Of a DNA stretch of 64,000 nucleotides, positions 1 through 13,909 are shown in pieces. A model generated the notes under the pieces. That model worked only from the letters and a program-made list of their open reading frames with translations. It ran no database searches and was not told the DNA's origin. Numbering within the stretch: position 1 is the stretch's first letter; each line of letters opens with the position of its first letter. This DNA is from Colius striatus (lineage: Eukaryota; Chordata; Aves; Coliiformes; Coliidae). Location: positions 11,126,915-11,190,914 of the forward strand of contig NC_084771.1 in assembly GCF_028858725.1 (NCBI RefSeq). Reading direction: 5' to 3'. The translations under genes were made by a program, and so were the position numbers.

Positions 1-795
1 GATTGTCCCTAACTGTTCAAGCTGCTTGAGCACCAGTGGTGTACTCACAGAGCTTTGTGTGCAGTATGGGAGTACCGTGAACCGTGGTGACACGATAGCC
101 CTGGAAATCTCCAGTTCAAGGTAAGCTGTCTGCATGGTTGGCCATGGTTATTTTCAACTGAACAAAGAGAATGAAAAGCCTTTTCTACAGAGGGGAAAAA
201 AGGAAAAAGAAAGGAAGAAAAAAGAAGTGTGTTCCTATGCTACTCACATTACTGGGAAATAAAAGACAGAGCCGTGGTTTACATGAGTATACCTGTGTAC
301 TAACATCAATACAGATACACTACATTTCTCCTGGTATCTAATGTCTGTGACCCTCTGGTGTTGTCCTAGTCCAAGTGAGAAAGACAGAACATCTTTTTCC
401 ATGTTCTGCCAGTCCTAGAAGACAACTGTTCTTGAGACTCCCTTCTCCTTTCCAAACTTTTTAAAGTGCTCTCTCTTGCTCCCTGTTAATTGGGAGGTCC
501 GTGATGTTTGTGCTGTCCTTGGAGCATCCACTTCTCTGCTTCTCTTTAGCAACAGCCATGGCTAGGAGAGTTTCCTTGCTTTAGTCTTTCTGCAGAAGGT
601 AGTGTTTGGCAGCTCTACGCTAAATGGTGATGAGGGTACAGTGTCTTAGAGACATGACATTGTCCTTGGTGATCCTCCTGTGCAGACCTTGAGTCTCTGA
701 AATGCCCGAGCTTGATTCTTCCTGTAATCACATTACTGCAAATGAAAGCAGCTCCCCTCAAGTGAAGGGCTACACTGCTTCAAAACAGACAGGAG
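1..795. other. Non-coding stretch, no gene seen
   Basis: No open frame or splice-bounded exon that I recognise. The only visible structure is a purine-rich tract around 193-228 made almost wholly of A and G. It could be intergenic sequence or part of an upstream transcript. Confidence 0.5.
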
Positions 796-1033
796 ACAGG
801 ACTGGGGGTAATGGACATTAGCTGGAACACAAAAAGTTCCACTTCAACACAAGGAAAAACTTCTTTGCTCTAAGGATGAGGGAGCTCTTGGGTGTGGAGT
901 CTCCTCTGGAGGTTTCCAAACCTGCCTGGACATGTTCCTGTGCCCCCTGATGGAGGGGAAGCTGCTTTAGCAGGGGTTTGGGCTGGAGGAGCACTGCAGG
1001 GACTTTACAACCCCCATCATTCTGTGATTCTAA
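796..1033 (+). mobile_element. CR1 LINE, 3' end fragment, sense
   Basis: Avian CR1 3' region read in sense: the GGAACACAAAAAGTTCCACTT segment, the GCCTGGACATGTTCCTGTG segment, then a decayed tail ending in CATTCTGTGATTCTA. It is 5'-truncated, as most CR1 copies are, and is diverged in the middle, where the usual block of C/T-rich sequence before the tail is partly lost. It carries no intact reverse transcriptase. Confidence 0.9.
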
Positions 1034-4000
1034 GTCCCTTTTATTCCCATGTAGGTTTTCTATGTGTGGCAGTTGTAGCAGTATCCTACTTCTCCCTTGG
1101 CTTTCCCAGACAAGCCTTAACTCTCCTCTTGCTTTCTTCCCATGAAGCTGCCCATGGCCAGCCTGACATACAGCACTGAGTAGGGAAACGCTCCCTTCCA
1201 CTTGACAAGTGCAGCTGTGCAACAGCCTTACACCTCACAGCTGCTTCAGCCAGCAGCTGAATTTATGGAGGTCAAGGTTACACTAAAAAAACATGGCTAA
1301 ATTAAGTGTAATGAAACATCTTTTGTCCCTTCTCTCAGGAGCATTGCTGCAGGATTAGCACAGCATGGACAACCCCGTGTGGGACTGATCCGGATTGCAG
1401 ACTGAGCTGGAGGATGGCTGTGTAAAGTCAGTGCTAAATCAGTGGGCCTTTGGGTGGCATCAGGAGGCTGAAGACTGAGGGGACTTTAGGGAGTGGAGTT
1501 GGACAGAGCTTGAGTGGTGGGTATTGGTGTTGTGGAGGAGCCACATCCCATGGGGGGTTTCTGTGCTATGCTACGTGCCCTGCAGCTTGTCTGGCACTAA
1601 CCACTCACTGGAGCTGCCAGCTGAGAAAGACATTCCTTGCTGTTCTACCTTTGCCACCACACCCCTGGCTTTAAGACTTGTCTTTGGATGTTTTGTACAT
1701 ATGCTTGGACCTGTATTTTCAAGCTAATAACAAAATGTTACTTAATACTGTGCCTATCTCCTCTTACTTAATTAGAAAAGTAGTTCTTTGCTGTGTTCCT
1801 TTCTTTTGAGCAATGCTGATAGACAGCTAATGTTGTAGCCTGCAGATCTACCAGTTCATCAGAAGTGTTCTGCAGCTGTGTGTATTGTTTTAGGGTCATC
1901 CTATTGATTTCTTTGGTGTTTAATATTAAGGTGCTCATCACAGATGCTTCTGAGGGGTTTTATTGAACAGTCATTGTGAACAATGTGTTCACATTGGAAT
2001 AAAAAAGTGTTGTCCTTAGACCCTGGCATGTCCCTTCTGCTTGCTTGGCAGAGGACCTGTTGTAGCCAAAAGGCTGGCCAGGCTGTTAGTCACTATTATT
2101 TCAGGAAGGAACCTGAATGAACCTTCAGCAAACGGTGTGTGACTCATGTGTTACTGAAAATAAAGATGCACTGTCAGCTGGAGCCCTGCAGCACAAGGTG
2201 CTTTACTGAGGTAGGGTCTGGGCTGCATTTTAAACAGCTCACTTGAAGCATTTTAAATTTTCCTGAGTTGGATACCCCTCTGTGCCCACTCTGAGCTCAG
2301 GGTGTAGCTTTGTGAATGTTACCTTTTCTCTCCTGTGCTTATCTCAGCTGGGATCACCAGCAGCCTCTGGGGAAGAAGGCTCAGCTGAGCCTGCACTGCT
2401 GCTGGGCTTACAGCATGAGATCAGAGAGAAAGATCTGGGATTGGAGCAACAACATTGACATCAGGGTTTTTCAGACCTTATCTTAGTTGTGCTGCTGGGA
2501 GCCAGGGATGGGTTCTTAGCCCTGTTATAGCACATCCTAGCCCAGCCCGCTGGTGGCTTGCCCACCATCCAACAGCAGATCTGTCACAGAGCTGTGAGGA
2601 GACCACAGGGATACTTCTCTCCAGCAGCTCATCTACTACAGGGCAGGGAAAGCGTGGGCTGGTGAGTGCAGAGGTGGGGAGAGATGATGACAATATGTTT
2701 GGCTGGGGCTTGATCATCTTACCAATCAGTGGCAGGCTGAAGCCCTGGCTTCTCAGGAGTGCTTTAAACTCACATCTCCAACCACTGGTCTTTAGGAATT
2801 GCCAAAAAGTGGATCCAAGGGTCTTGTCATGTCCATTCAGAGACTCACCAAAGTTGGGCCTCAGGGATCTTGCAGTGACCACAACAATTAGAAGGGGAAA
2901 TAAACTGAGGAAGAGCAGAGTACCTGTCAATTTCCTCTACAGCAAGCAGTGATAATCACACCTGTGTGCCTCCCTTAATGAGTTAGAACTAGACAGTGTT
3001 GAGTGCTAATTACAGTGCCAGTCTCTGGTGCTACCTGGGTACCACTGCTTTAAGTGGCTCAGAGACCCATGGGCTTGCTGGTGCCTGAGTAGCAGTGAGG
3101 TGCCTGCTCCTCCTTCTTGCAGGGCAAAGCCTCTCTGGCAGTGCTTGGCCTGAGGAGAAATTAAGCAGGGTGAGAGCTGGGGGGCTGCTGCCTGCTGTCC
3201 CATTGCAGCACAGAGCTGGGGAACATGGCATTTGCTGGAGAATGCAAGGAATGTAGAGGAGAGCTTTACAGGGAGGGGAGCTCATGCCCTCTGAATGGAG
3301 AAACCTGTTTGATTCCCCTGAAGGGCAGAACACACCCAAGTCTCCTCCTCAAAACAAGGCTTGGCTTTCAGGAGCCAGCCCTCTCGTTCCAGGCAGCAGG
3401 TAAGCGCTCAGCTTCACCCACAGCCACCCTTGCTGCCAGGGAGGATCCCAGGTCGCTGCTGAGAGCCCTTGGGAGACTGCTCTGCAGACTGCTCCACGTC
3501 GGTGTTTTAGGGGGAAGCCACAGCTAAGGAGCCTCTGCAGGTAGGGCTGGGCTGGGAGGCTGGTCCTCTGAGCCCTGCAGAGGGCAGCTGGGGTGCTGCT
3601 TCTCTCCCTGCTTCACCTGCTTTCTCTGCCCTGAGAGGAGGAGGAAGAGCAGGGCTGTCTTTTCCTAACCTGTTAAGGCAGGGATCTGGGGGTGATGAGG
3701 CAAGCTTGAACCAATACTTGAAGCCCTCCTCTTGCATGGGAAAAGGAAGCTCTTTTCTGTAGTGTTTTGGACCGAAGCATGGATCTAAAGTGGTACTTGA
3801 GTATTACAGTGACGATGTTAGTGTACACAAATGAGGCTGAAGAAGGGAGGTTTGGGTATGGGTCTTTCTGGCTTGCCCCTCTCTGATCACTGAGTTCCCT
3901 CCCTGCTCATTGCACCACATCTTTCTAAAATCTGCCCCTCTCTTAATTTACTAGATAGAGCAGTGAGTTAAATGGGGAGAAGTCTGTGTGTTGGCAGGAA

Positions 4001-7000
4001 TGAGCAGAGTCTGGACAAGGCTGGTAAAATTTGACGCTGTGACCATTGACAGCCTCTCAGGAGGCAGCAGCTAAGCTGCACCGCTTTCTGCCTCTCCAAC
4101 CCCACCTCCTCAGGACTCATGTGGGATGGAAGAGGGTGGAGGGGTGCAGGTAGAGGTGGGGTTTTTTTTCCCCCTCTCTCTTGCTCTGCCTTGTTTTGTT
4201 TCTCTTCGAATTAGCATGAAATCAGCTCCCTGGAAAGGAAAGGATGGGAGTGGTAAAGCTGATACAGAGGAGATGAGCACCTCCCTCTGTCCTTGCTTCA
4301 TTCTACCTCCAAGCTTTGAGAATGTCTTCTCCATTTCCCTGTCCCCACCCTTCTGCTCAGCCTTGGCTTCTTCAGTACAAACCCTTGAGAGGAGGACGAC
4401 AGCCGTGAGCTGGGGAGCAGAGATGTCTTCCCTCAATCAGGACATTGTACTTAGCTTAGTTTTTTTCATCCAGCCAAAGAAAAAGCCTCAACCTTGTTGC
4501 CCCAAATTGATTCTGTTGGAATTGGAAGTCTCACTTTCCACAAATGACAGAGTTTAGTTTTCTTTTACAAAAATACTGTTCTTGGCCAAACTTTGTGCCA
4601 TCTCTGTGATGTCATGAAGCTTCAATGAGATCTGCTCTGCTCTGTTTAGGAGGCTGTGATACAAAATGCACTTCTGCCCTGCTCTGTTTGGGAGGCTGTG
4701 ATACAAAATGCAAGGCTCTGCCTTTGAAAGCCAAACAAACTTTTCTTTCCTTCTTGCTTTCATCTTTAGACATCAAGGCTTAAGGTCAGTGGCATGTGGG
4801 TGCGGTAAACATCCTTTATATCCTTCTTCCTTTTCAAAGACAGAAATTAGTTGAGCAATTAGGAATTAATGCTTTGCAATTAAACTAATGAAACTAAATA
4901 CCCAGTATAGTTGAAAATGATCTCTTTTTTTTTGGCAGAAACAGCAGCTAGTTTTTATGTTTGGAGGTGGTCAGACTGGGTAGGTTTGTACAGCTCCTAC
5001 CACAACAGGGCTCTCAGAAGATCCCTTTTGACAGGCAGGTTTGTGTGCTGCTCTAATGATGTTTGTGCCCCACTTTCCTGCCTTTAATAGCTCAGACCTT
5101 TGCCAGCTTCTTCTGGTCAGACTGAGTTTGTTTGGTTTGGGGTTTTTTTTTGTGTAGGGTGTGTGTTTGCAAATAAAAGAAATTATAATTGTGCATTTGC
5201 AGCATTACAGCTGTTGTCAGACACAGCTGAAACGTGTCTGCCTTGCTTGTGTTGGTGAGTTCTGTGTAGGCTTCCCCATGGCAGTTGCAGGTTTGCATCT
5301 CTCTTTTCCCCATGCTTGGGGAAGAAGAAGTGTTCACTGTCCCCAGGCAGTGGTGACCAAAGTGCTGAGGAAGCTCAGCAGGGTTCCTGCACAGCCAGCG
5401 AGGCTCTGCTGGGGCTGTGAGCGCTTGATGCTTCTGCAGTTGGGATTCAGGGTCGTGTCAGACACTCTGGAACAGATGAGTGTGCAGTTTGCTGGCTAAG
5501 ATGCAGATTATTTGACTAGCATTATGGAAGAGCAGTGGCAGAAGCATAAAATGTCACCTACAGTGGCATAACCATCCATCCACTCCATTTGACACCTATC
5601 GGGGTTCCTAGGACAAGAGGCTCCTCTTGTAGCCTGGCTTCTCCTTAGTGCATCTCTGCATGTGCTGAACAAGGTAGTGATGAGCTACTGTGTTGCATGA
5701 GCCTAGAAGGCTTGAATTAACATTGCCTGGACTGCTTCAACTATGGCATTCCTGATAGTCAAGCTTTTGAACTCCTGGTGCTTCCTCAATATGGCCAAGC
5801 ATCAAATATCACATCTGTAACGGTGTCAGTGTTAAATAGTCACTGCATGGAGAAGGAGGAAGGCAAGAGTAAAAAGCTAGTCCTTCAGAGAAGCTTGTCT
5901 AAAATGTGAGCACTCATTACCCTGCCTGGATGGATGATCATTTGGGCTTGAGCACTGTAAATGTTGCTGTTCGGAGGCAGTTCTGTGTGAGTTTATCTCC
6001 ATCTGGAAGCCCACAGCCATCCAGTTGCTCCTAATACTGAGCCAAAATCAGGACACTACCTGTGATTTGCCATTGAAGCTCAGTCCAAGTCCTGGACTCA
6101 GGCTGTGGCTCTGGACTTTGAGACTTACAACCTTCCACTTCAAACCCATTCAGCCACCTGTGTGCCTGAGGTGGGATAAGATCCTAAATTGCAGGTTGTG
6201 AGTTCACAGTGAAGCCCGAAGTGCAGACAGTGGGATGGAAGTGTCCATCCTTGCCAGGCACAGGATGTCATTCAAGTCAGAGTTCAAAGGTGAAAGAAAT
6301 CTAGCTTTCAGAAGGCCAGCTCAGAAGTGTCACAGCCACTGTGCACAAAGTGCCAATCCTGTGTAAACTTCCTTCAACTACTGGTTCCAACTTGCTGAAG
6401 TGAATTTAAAGGGTTAACTTTTCTCTGGCAGGGTTTATGCTAGATCAGGTAGAGTCTATCCAGGCTGCTCTGGCTTCACAGCAGATCAGGTAACAGCTGA
6501 CATAAAAGCATAGCATGGGCACAAAGTTTGCATTGTGTGTGCTCTGGCTAATGCAAGAGAAATGCAAGTGTGTGCCCACGCCTAAGGCAGAGCACTGGAG
6601 GGCAGCCAGGCACTGCCCAGGCCAGGGTGAGCAACCCTGCAACCCCCATGCCACCTCTCTGGGGCAGGAAGCCTCTGGGCCACACAGAACCCACATGGGG
6701 AAGCTTTCTGTCCCTGGCTGTCCTTCCTGTGGGTTTGGAAAAGCTGGGCTTGATTTGCTGAGCGTTAAACCAAGGTCCCACGCTCCAGACAGGAGAGACT
6801 TGGAGCCTGGGTTAGGGCAAGGTGATGAAATTCTCAGCAGAGTTTTTAGGGGGTTCAAATGAAGAAGGCTCCAACCTTTTGCAAGCTTTAAATATGTTTT
6901 AATTGGAGGCCTGTGAAGGTCAGAGCAGGCATCAATCACCATTAAACCAGGATATTCTTCCGCATGACTGACCTCAGTCCTGTCTGCGGCTGAGGGCTGC

Positions 7001-10000
7001 CGTTCGGGTCACTGGCCAAGTCCTCCAGAAGTACACAAGCTCCTAGTTGGTGAAATGAGTTCTTTGCTGCTACCCAGGAGCAGGAGGAACATGTGAGAGC
7101 TCCTTGGAAAGTTGTGTGTCAGCATGGGTGGTCTCTGCTTGTAGGCAGCAGAGCCCAGGAGGGATGAGCCAAGAAGGGACAGGAGTGCTTGGCGCTCAGT
7201 CTCGTGAATGGTGCCACATGGGCTGTGGGCTGAAGGACAGGAACACTGGTTTAGGACACAGCTTATTGTCTATTAATGACCTGTCTTTTGAGGCACCAAG
7301 AGTTTAACTCCCTGCTGTATGCAGGCTGCCTGTCCAGAAAGGATCTGACTGCTGCAGCATTTCCTGGTGCAGAGCATCCTGCTGTGCAGCTCTCACAGGG
7401 ACCAGCACAGTGAAGTGAGCCTGGTGCCCTGGGCATCAGAGGGAGATGCTATCCTGAGACCAGGGCACTGGGAACAGGAGTGCTGTAACATGAACTCAGA
7501 TGCTGGCCTGGGCTGTGTGGACAGTTCGGGAGTCTAAAGGCACCCTGTGGCACTCTCCAGGAAAGCTGTGTTTACAGGATCAAAGCAGCTCTGCTTCCTT
7601 TCCCAGGGCATTCATTTAGTCCTCAGAACTATGTCCAACGTTGGATCCAGCTCATCACCAAGATGAATGGAGGGCAAGGTGGCTATTAGGCACAAAGGGG
7701 CTGTTACTGCAAGTGCCCTACAAACTCCTGCCAACAGCGGGCTAAAAAATTGTTATTAACATTTTAAAGTTGCAGTTGAGCCATCAGAAAGGAAGGATGG
7801 CTGGCAGGTTCTGCGTCCCTGTGTTGGCAGGTAATAGGAGCTGCAGTCAGCTTTTAAAGAATAGTAAGTGTTTCATCTCCTGGGGTATAATTACATCTTT
7901 TTAAGTGGTTTACATGGAAAGCAGAGTAATTCCCAGTGAAGTGATGGGTTGCTGATTTCAGGCACTTGAAGAATTTATTAGCAGAGATTGCTGCTCTGGC
8001 TGTATGTCAGCTCCTTCGGAGCGGACCATAGGGAAGGGCATCCCTCTCCCTCCATCAGCTGCCCAGGGCCAGCTGCAGCTTCCATAGCCTTAGGGAGAGG
8101 GATGGCCTTGGGGACAGACAAGAGCACAGCTGTAATTACTTCCTTGTTCAGCCCAGGGGCTGCAGTCCATAGGGATTGCTCCCTGCAAGAGAAGTTTGTG
8201 GTGCCTGAGCCATCTCTCAGCTCCTCTGCTGGTATCACTGATGAGGGAGCCACTGTTGTGGTCATGTCTGATAGCTGCCCCTGGGCAGCCAAACTGAGCT
8301 CTTCAATTTGTTTCACATAGCACAGCTGCCCTCTCTCCTGGCAGGGTGAGAGCTTTCACCAGGAGCTGCTCTCTGAAGCTAAAATACCCAGGGCAGGGCA
8401 GGGACCACTGAAGCACCCAGAGCTGCAGAGGGAGCTGAACTGGCTGCCTCCCTGCACACCGGCACACCCTGAAGATTAACATCTAAACAAGGTTTCAGCT
8501 CCCCTTCCCTTATTAAATAGCTTGTAATTGCTTTCATTCACGTGATGAGGACCTTCAGAGTTAGTGTCTTCAGTGGGAAGCAGGGCATTGGGAGGGACTG
8601 TGCTCTTCCTGCCTGCAGTCAGCAGATGGACTCCAGAGCCAGAGCTGTCTGCCTAGCTGGCTCTGTAGCAAAGCTGCTTGTGCACCCCAGGGGTTCCCAG
8701 AGGTGGACATAACCTGCCTGTGATTTCCAAGGCTGTGCTTGTCAAGGGTCCTGGGGGTGCTCCCTGGAAATCAGAGCTGTTGTATAAGTAGTTATTGTCG
8801 ATTTAGGTGGCAGCTCCATTTGGAGTGTGCAGTGTCAGGGCACAGTCTAACAGCATTTGGATCCTGCACAGGCAGAACATTTACTTTTTGTGCTGGATGC
8901 TCACATCAGGTGCTTTGTCAGCAAGAATTTTGCCATCATAATACCCATTTTTATGGGTCTTCTGTTGCTTGGGACATCCCAGCATTATATCCCAGAGGTT
9001 GGTGTTTGAAGGCTGAGCACTCATACAGCCAGCATACAGGTTGAGGGACTTGCAGTTGGAGTGTTTTGTACTAGAAACATGAGTCTGAGCTGGACTGTAA
9101 ATCACAGATGACTTTGGATATCAGAAATGTGTTCATATTGCCAAGTGATGAGCATCCACTTTCCTCTATCTGGATGCTGGTCCTAGGGAAGAGCTGGAGA
9201 AAGAAGCAGGAGGGGGTGAGAGATGCAGGCCTGGAGATCCTTCTGGCTTGTGAAGTGCTCTGCAGAATTAAGGAGACTGTAAAGTGTCCTAACTGGGCCA
9301 AATTCATCCCTGCTACTCCCTGAAACCAGCCCTGCATAGCTGATAGAGAAGGAAACCTGTCTTATCAACAGAGGTTCTCCCAGTAATATCATTCAGGTGA
9401 TCAATCTCACCTTCTCTAGCATACCTGGCCTGTAGCTCCACCTGTGCTACATACCTGAGACCTGCTATCTCAGGGAGGGGAGAGGCAATTGGGGTTTAAT
9501 TGCCTGGAAGCTGGTCAGATCCTGACTCACAAAGAGCTTGTGAGAACTTGGGGAGAGGAGATGAATTTAAACATTGCTCTGTCCAGTGGCCAGTGTGTCA
9601 CTTCTACCCCATGTAGGACCAAGGCATTGGTGGCAGTTTCAGTTGACCCTGTTTCCCTGCTGTTACAATCCACACTGGAAACATCCCATGAACCTCAGTG
9701 AGGTGGCAGCCTCTCTGGATCTTGGCCATGGGCTGTGGCAAGAGGTCTGGGAAAGGAGATAACAGATGGAAGCAATGACGGTGGAATCAGGGTTAAGCAG
9801 CACACCAGGGCTGAACACAGAAACCAGCAGCAAGGCAAGAAAGCAAAGTGGAAGGTTTGGAAGAGCAGAGCTGACTGTCTAACCTGTTGTTGGAGCAATG
9901 CACTGGGATACTGGGTTGAACGCTCCATGCTTGCCCAGCATCCAATGCTGGGTGTGGAGCAGGTACAGAAGATCCAAGTTTCAACAGACTGTCCCAAATC

Positions 10001-10684
10001 TGCTCCCAGGGTAGGATTGTGCCACAGACACTAATGAGGGCACAAGCAGGCCACCACTGGGTATTCCTCTAAACACTCCCATGATGGGCTGCTCCCAGGC
10101 AGCAGCTGGGAGGACACTCTGCTAGCAAGGAGAAAGCTTTTCTCTTGCCTGAGAGCAGAGCAGGGACATGCACCCATCAGAGGAGGAGAGCAGGGGCCAG
10201 CTGCATTGAAGCAGGTATGTCCTTAGGATCATGCAAAGATACACTCCAAATTCAAGGCTTGGGCTGTGAGTAGAGCATTTGGTGAATTTGAACAGGAGAA
10301 AGCTCTCCTCAGGGGCTTTTAGGCTGGGTTTTTTTGGCTAGAATCACAGTCAAGGAGACATTTGGAGTAATTTGGCAGCTGCTTTGCCTCGGGAACTGGG
10401 ACTGGCAGTGGTGAACCTGATATAGCTCTGTGCTTAGACCTGCACAGTTCCTTCTGTCTTTGTCTTCTTTTTTTCAGAATTAGCAACCCTAAACCCTTTG
10501 AAAAACACATGCAAGGTTTTGTTCCCAGGAAACAAGAAGTTAAAACCTGAAACAAAAGCTGACTTGAGCCTTTTGCAATGAGATTATTTCATTTTTTGAT
10601 TTGAAGCAATGGGAGGCCTTTTCCTCCATTTTCATTTAGTTTTGTGTAAAATACATAGAGCTGTGTAACATGTAACAACCTTAG
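1034..10684. other. Gene-poor intergenic region
   Basis: About 9.6 kb with many short open frames on both strands but no recognisable protein, no consistent codon pattern and no exon chain. Two AATAAA hexamers (1998-2003 and 2159-2164), the first followed by a GT-rich stretch, could mark the 3' end of a + strand gene lying mostly before the window; this is only a possibility. A short tandem duplication lies at 4639-4712. Confidence 0.5.
4639..4712. repeat. Two-copy tandem duplication, 42-bp period
   Basis: The 32-base segment at 4639-4670 recurs at 4681-4712 with one visible difference (TTTAGG versus TTTGGG). Ten bases separate the copies. Both contain GAGGCTGTGATACAAAATGC. A recent local duplication with no visible function. 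Confidence 0.9.
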
Positions 10685-11420
10685 TCCTGCACCTGGGGAG
10701 GAACAGCCCCATCACCAGGACAGGCTGGGAGTGACCTGCTGCAGAGCAGCTCCAGGAGAGAGACCTGAGAGTGCTGGTTGATGATAAACTGACCATGAGC
10801 CAGCAATGCTCCTAGACAATGGCATCCTGGAGGGCATCAAGAAGAGTGTGGGCAGCAGGTTGAGGGAGGTTCTGCTCCCCCTCTGCTCTGCCCTGGTGGG
10901 GCCTCATCTGGAGTCCTGTGTCCAGTTCTGGGCTCCCCAGCTCCAGAGGGACAGGGAACTGCTGGAGAGAGGCCAGTGCAGGGCTACCAAGATGCTCAGG
11001 GGACTGAAGCATCTTCCTTATGAGGAAAGGCTGTGGGACCTGGGGCTGTTCAGTCTTGAGAAGAGGAGACTGCAGGGGGAGCTCATTAATATTTACAGAT
11101 ATCTCACTGGTGGGTGTCAGGAGGTTGGGGCAGCACTTTTTTCTGTTGTATCCAGTGCCAGGACAAGGGGTGATGGAAAAATGCTGGGACACAAAAAGTT
11201 CCATTTAAACATAAGGAAAAACTGTTTCAGTGCTGAGGTGAGGGAGCCCTGGCCCAAGCTGCCCAGGGAGGGTGTGGAGGCTCCTGCTCTGGAGGGCTTC
11301 AAACCCACCTGGACACGTTCCTGTGTGACCTGATCTAGGTGGAGCTGCTTTACAGGGGGGTTGGACTACATGATCTCTAAAGGCCCCTTCCAACCCCTTC
11401 CATTCTGTGATTCTATGATT
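10685..11420 (+). mobile_element. CR1 LINE, 3' third with reverse-transcriptase C-terminus, sense
   Basis: The longest CR1 copy in the window, about 0.74 kb. It covers the end of the ORF2 polymerase: the frame at 10806-11333 reads the hallmark segments GPHLESCVQFWAPQ, YEERLWDLGLFSLEKRRL and GELINIYRYLTGG of CR1 ORF2. The 3' non-coding tail with GTTGGACTACATGATCTC follows and ends in CATTCTGTGATTCTATGATT. It is 5'-truncated and has a short internal deletion near 10806 relative to the CR1 pattern I know, so it cannot be active. The frame is still largely open, which suggests moderate age. Confidence 0.95.
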
Positions 11421-11660
11421 TGTCATGATCTCATCTGAATGTTTACTTGTGCTGGAAGCTCAGTTCTCCAATCAAACCAGAGCAACCTTCATCAACACCA
11501 TAAACAACCAGCCAATAAAACAACCCTCCACCTTTTGCCTGGTCCCTAGTGGTGCCTGGGAGTGAGTATGAGCCCATCATCCACTCATTTCCCACCCTTC
11601 TTAAGATTGTCCTGCAACAGTGCAGAGGCAGATTCCAGAGAGGGGAGGTGAATCATGGGT

Positions 11661-11712
11661 TCATAGAATGGCAGGGGTTGGAAGGGACCTTTAGAGACCA
11701 TCTAGTCCAACT
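11661..11712 (-). mobile_element. CR1 LINE, short 3' tail fragment, antisense
   Basis: TCATAGAATGGCAGGGGTTGG followed by AAGGGACCTTTAGAGACC and ATCTAGTCCAAC is the reverse complement of the CR1 3' end. Only about 50 bases are recognisable. Confidence 0.85.
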
Positions 11713-13909
11713 TCTGAATGCCTCTCCCTCCATGCCAGCAGCAGGCAGGAGGCCGGAGCGCTGAAGGCCACCTTAGTGCAGGCACCAAGCTCACTGGGAG
11801 CTGTGCCAGGTGATGCCACAGACAGGATGGAGTTTTCTTTGGGCTGTGTGCAGCTCCCAGGTGTGTGTTGGCCCTCTGCTTTTATCCTCTTGATTAGTGT
11901 GGCACCTGGGGACTTGGTTTTCCTTTCCTAGGGCTAAGTCAGTCAGGAGTTAACCCCTCAGATCGCAGCAGTGCTGCTTCTGTAGCTCATGGAATGGCTC
12001 AGGGCTCTTCCCTTCTTCAGACACCAAACCTGCAGGGCTTTTTTTCTTTTCCCCTCAGCTTTTTGCAGTCTGCAGACTATTTCCTAGGGATACACCTTCA
12101 CTGCTTGGGGACTAATCATCCTGGCTGTAGCCTTTCCAGACTCATTTTCAGCACAGACTTGTTCTTATAAGTTGTGTGCAGGACCCTGGGGGTTTTAAGG
12201 CTCAGAAGATGAAAACTCTGTAGGTATTTATCCTGGGAAACAGAATCACTTTGGTTCTTTACCTCCCATGAAGCCTTGTTACACAGACAGGCTTTTGTAA
12301 AGGGATTTCTTCAGAAATTCAGTAGCTGGTTTATCTTTTGCAGTTGGGTGTGTTTGCCTCCCAGCCTTGGGGTTTGTTTCTCATGGACACAGGTGTTAAT
12401 AACCGCTGCTGTGTCCAGCACTGGGGCTTTCTGGGGCAGCTCATGGAGGTTTCCCTTGGTGTTCCCAACTAAGGGTTTCTCACAGAGCCCTGTGCTTCTG
12501 CAGGTGAAGCCCTTACATCTTCATTTTGTTTAAAGGTAAAAAGCATGGTGAAGTTGTCACATTTTTACCAGTCTGGGTTTTTTTCCTCCAAAATACGTTT
12601 TTGAGGGGAAAAAATCCCAAACCAAAACCCTCTCCAAATATGATTCTTATTGCTTGCTGAAGAACACAGGAGCCAGTGTTGTGTACCACCTGAAACATCC
12701 CTTCAGAGCAGCATGTGCAGGAATACCAATGTGCAGCAACCCCACTGACCACAAACAAAAAGGAAGTATGTACAATAGGCAAAAAAGAGTGATGTAGTTA
12801 TGCCTAACTCCAGATTAAGCCACAGAAGAGATTCAGCATGTATGTTCTTGGTCTAAGTGTCTGTGCACTACATGTGCTGCAGTGTCTGTAAGCCCCAGAC
12901 GTTGCTGGGAACACTGGGATGAAGGTAAGTGCGATCTGAATTTGCAGCCAGCTGTGCTCTGAGTCACAGGCTTTTAAAACTAGATGAAATCTGATTTCTT
13001 TTTAACTCGGGAGAAGGCTGTAAGAAGGTGCAGGAGGAATTCTGTCCCTCATGCTACCTAGAAATTTTCCCTAGACTTCATGTTTGACAGGTAGGTCGTG
13101 GATGGACACACCTGGGTCTCAGGTATTGCCTTTAGCTGTCCCTGCTGAGGAAGGAGTCACTCCAACAGGCAGGTTTAGGCACCTTGGTCAATCTGTTGGT
13201 TGGGGGGTTTTATTCCTTATTTGATGTCTCTCAAGCAGGTCATGCTCACAAGTTCATCTTGGTCTCATCTCTCTCACTGTTCAGGTAAAAGATCTGCTAT
13301 TGTACACCACAGCTGCCAAGGCTCTGTCAATGTGGGAATCAGTGTGTAACTGAAAGGAAACACAGTGCCTGTATGGCCTTTGTTTCACTAAGGAGTCGGA
13401 GCATGGCAAGAGCACAGACCTGCCCAGAGTGGAAATGCTCCTTGTACCACTGCAGCCTCAAGCTGCTCAGCAGCAAAGGCAATAAATGGACATCTGTCTG
13501 CAGCCAGATGCAGCTCCTCAGTTTCTGTGGCAGTTTTCAGAGGGAGATCACCTCCCAGCTGCTGTTTTGCACGTCAGTGTCACATTTATTTCAGGATCTC
13601 AGTGTGTGTTGCAAACATTAAGCCCAAGGCAGGTCTCTAAGGGTGGCCAGGGAAAGTGTGTGGAGGGAATCATTCTTCAAACTGCAGGCATTTTGGAGTA
13701 AACTGGGCAGTGCTTAACAGGGCATCAGAGCCTGCCATAACTGGAAGTGAAGATCAGGAAGTGAAGAGGGATTATTGCTCATTTACATAACGATGGCACC
13801 CAAGGGTGCCAATTAGGATCAAGGGCCTATTGTGCTGGTGGTGTGCAGACACTTAATAGGAGGCAGTTGGCTCTGAAGTGCTCCCACTGGACTTCTGAAG
13901 GCAAATCTC
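11713..13909. other. Non-coding stretch before ZNF185
   Basis: No exon chain or known protein. One near-palindrome is visible: GGCACCC at 13795-13801 and GGGTGCC at 13804-13810, separated by AA. It lies about 100 bases before the TATA-like element at 13910. Confidence 0.4.

Noticed and set aside
10806-11333. 175-codon open frame as a gene
   Set aside because: It is the C-terminal remnant of the CR1 polymerase within the repeat at 10685-11420.
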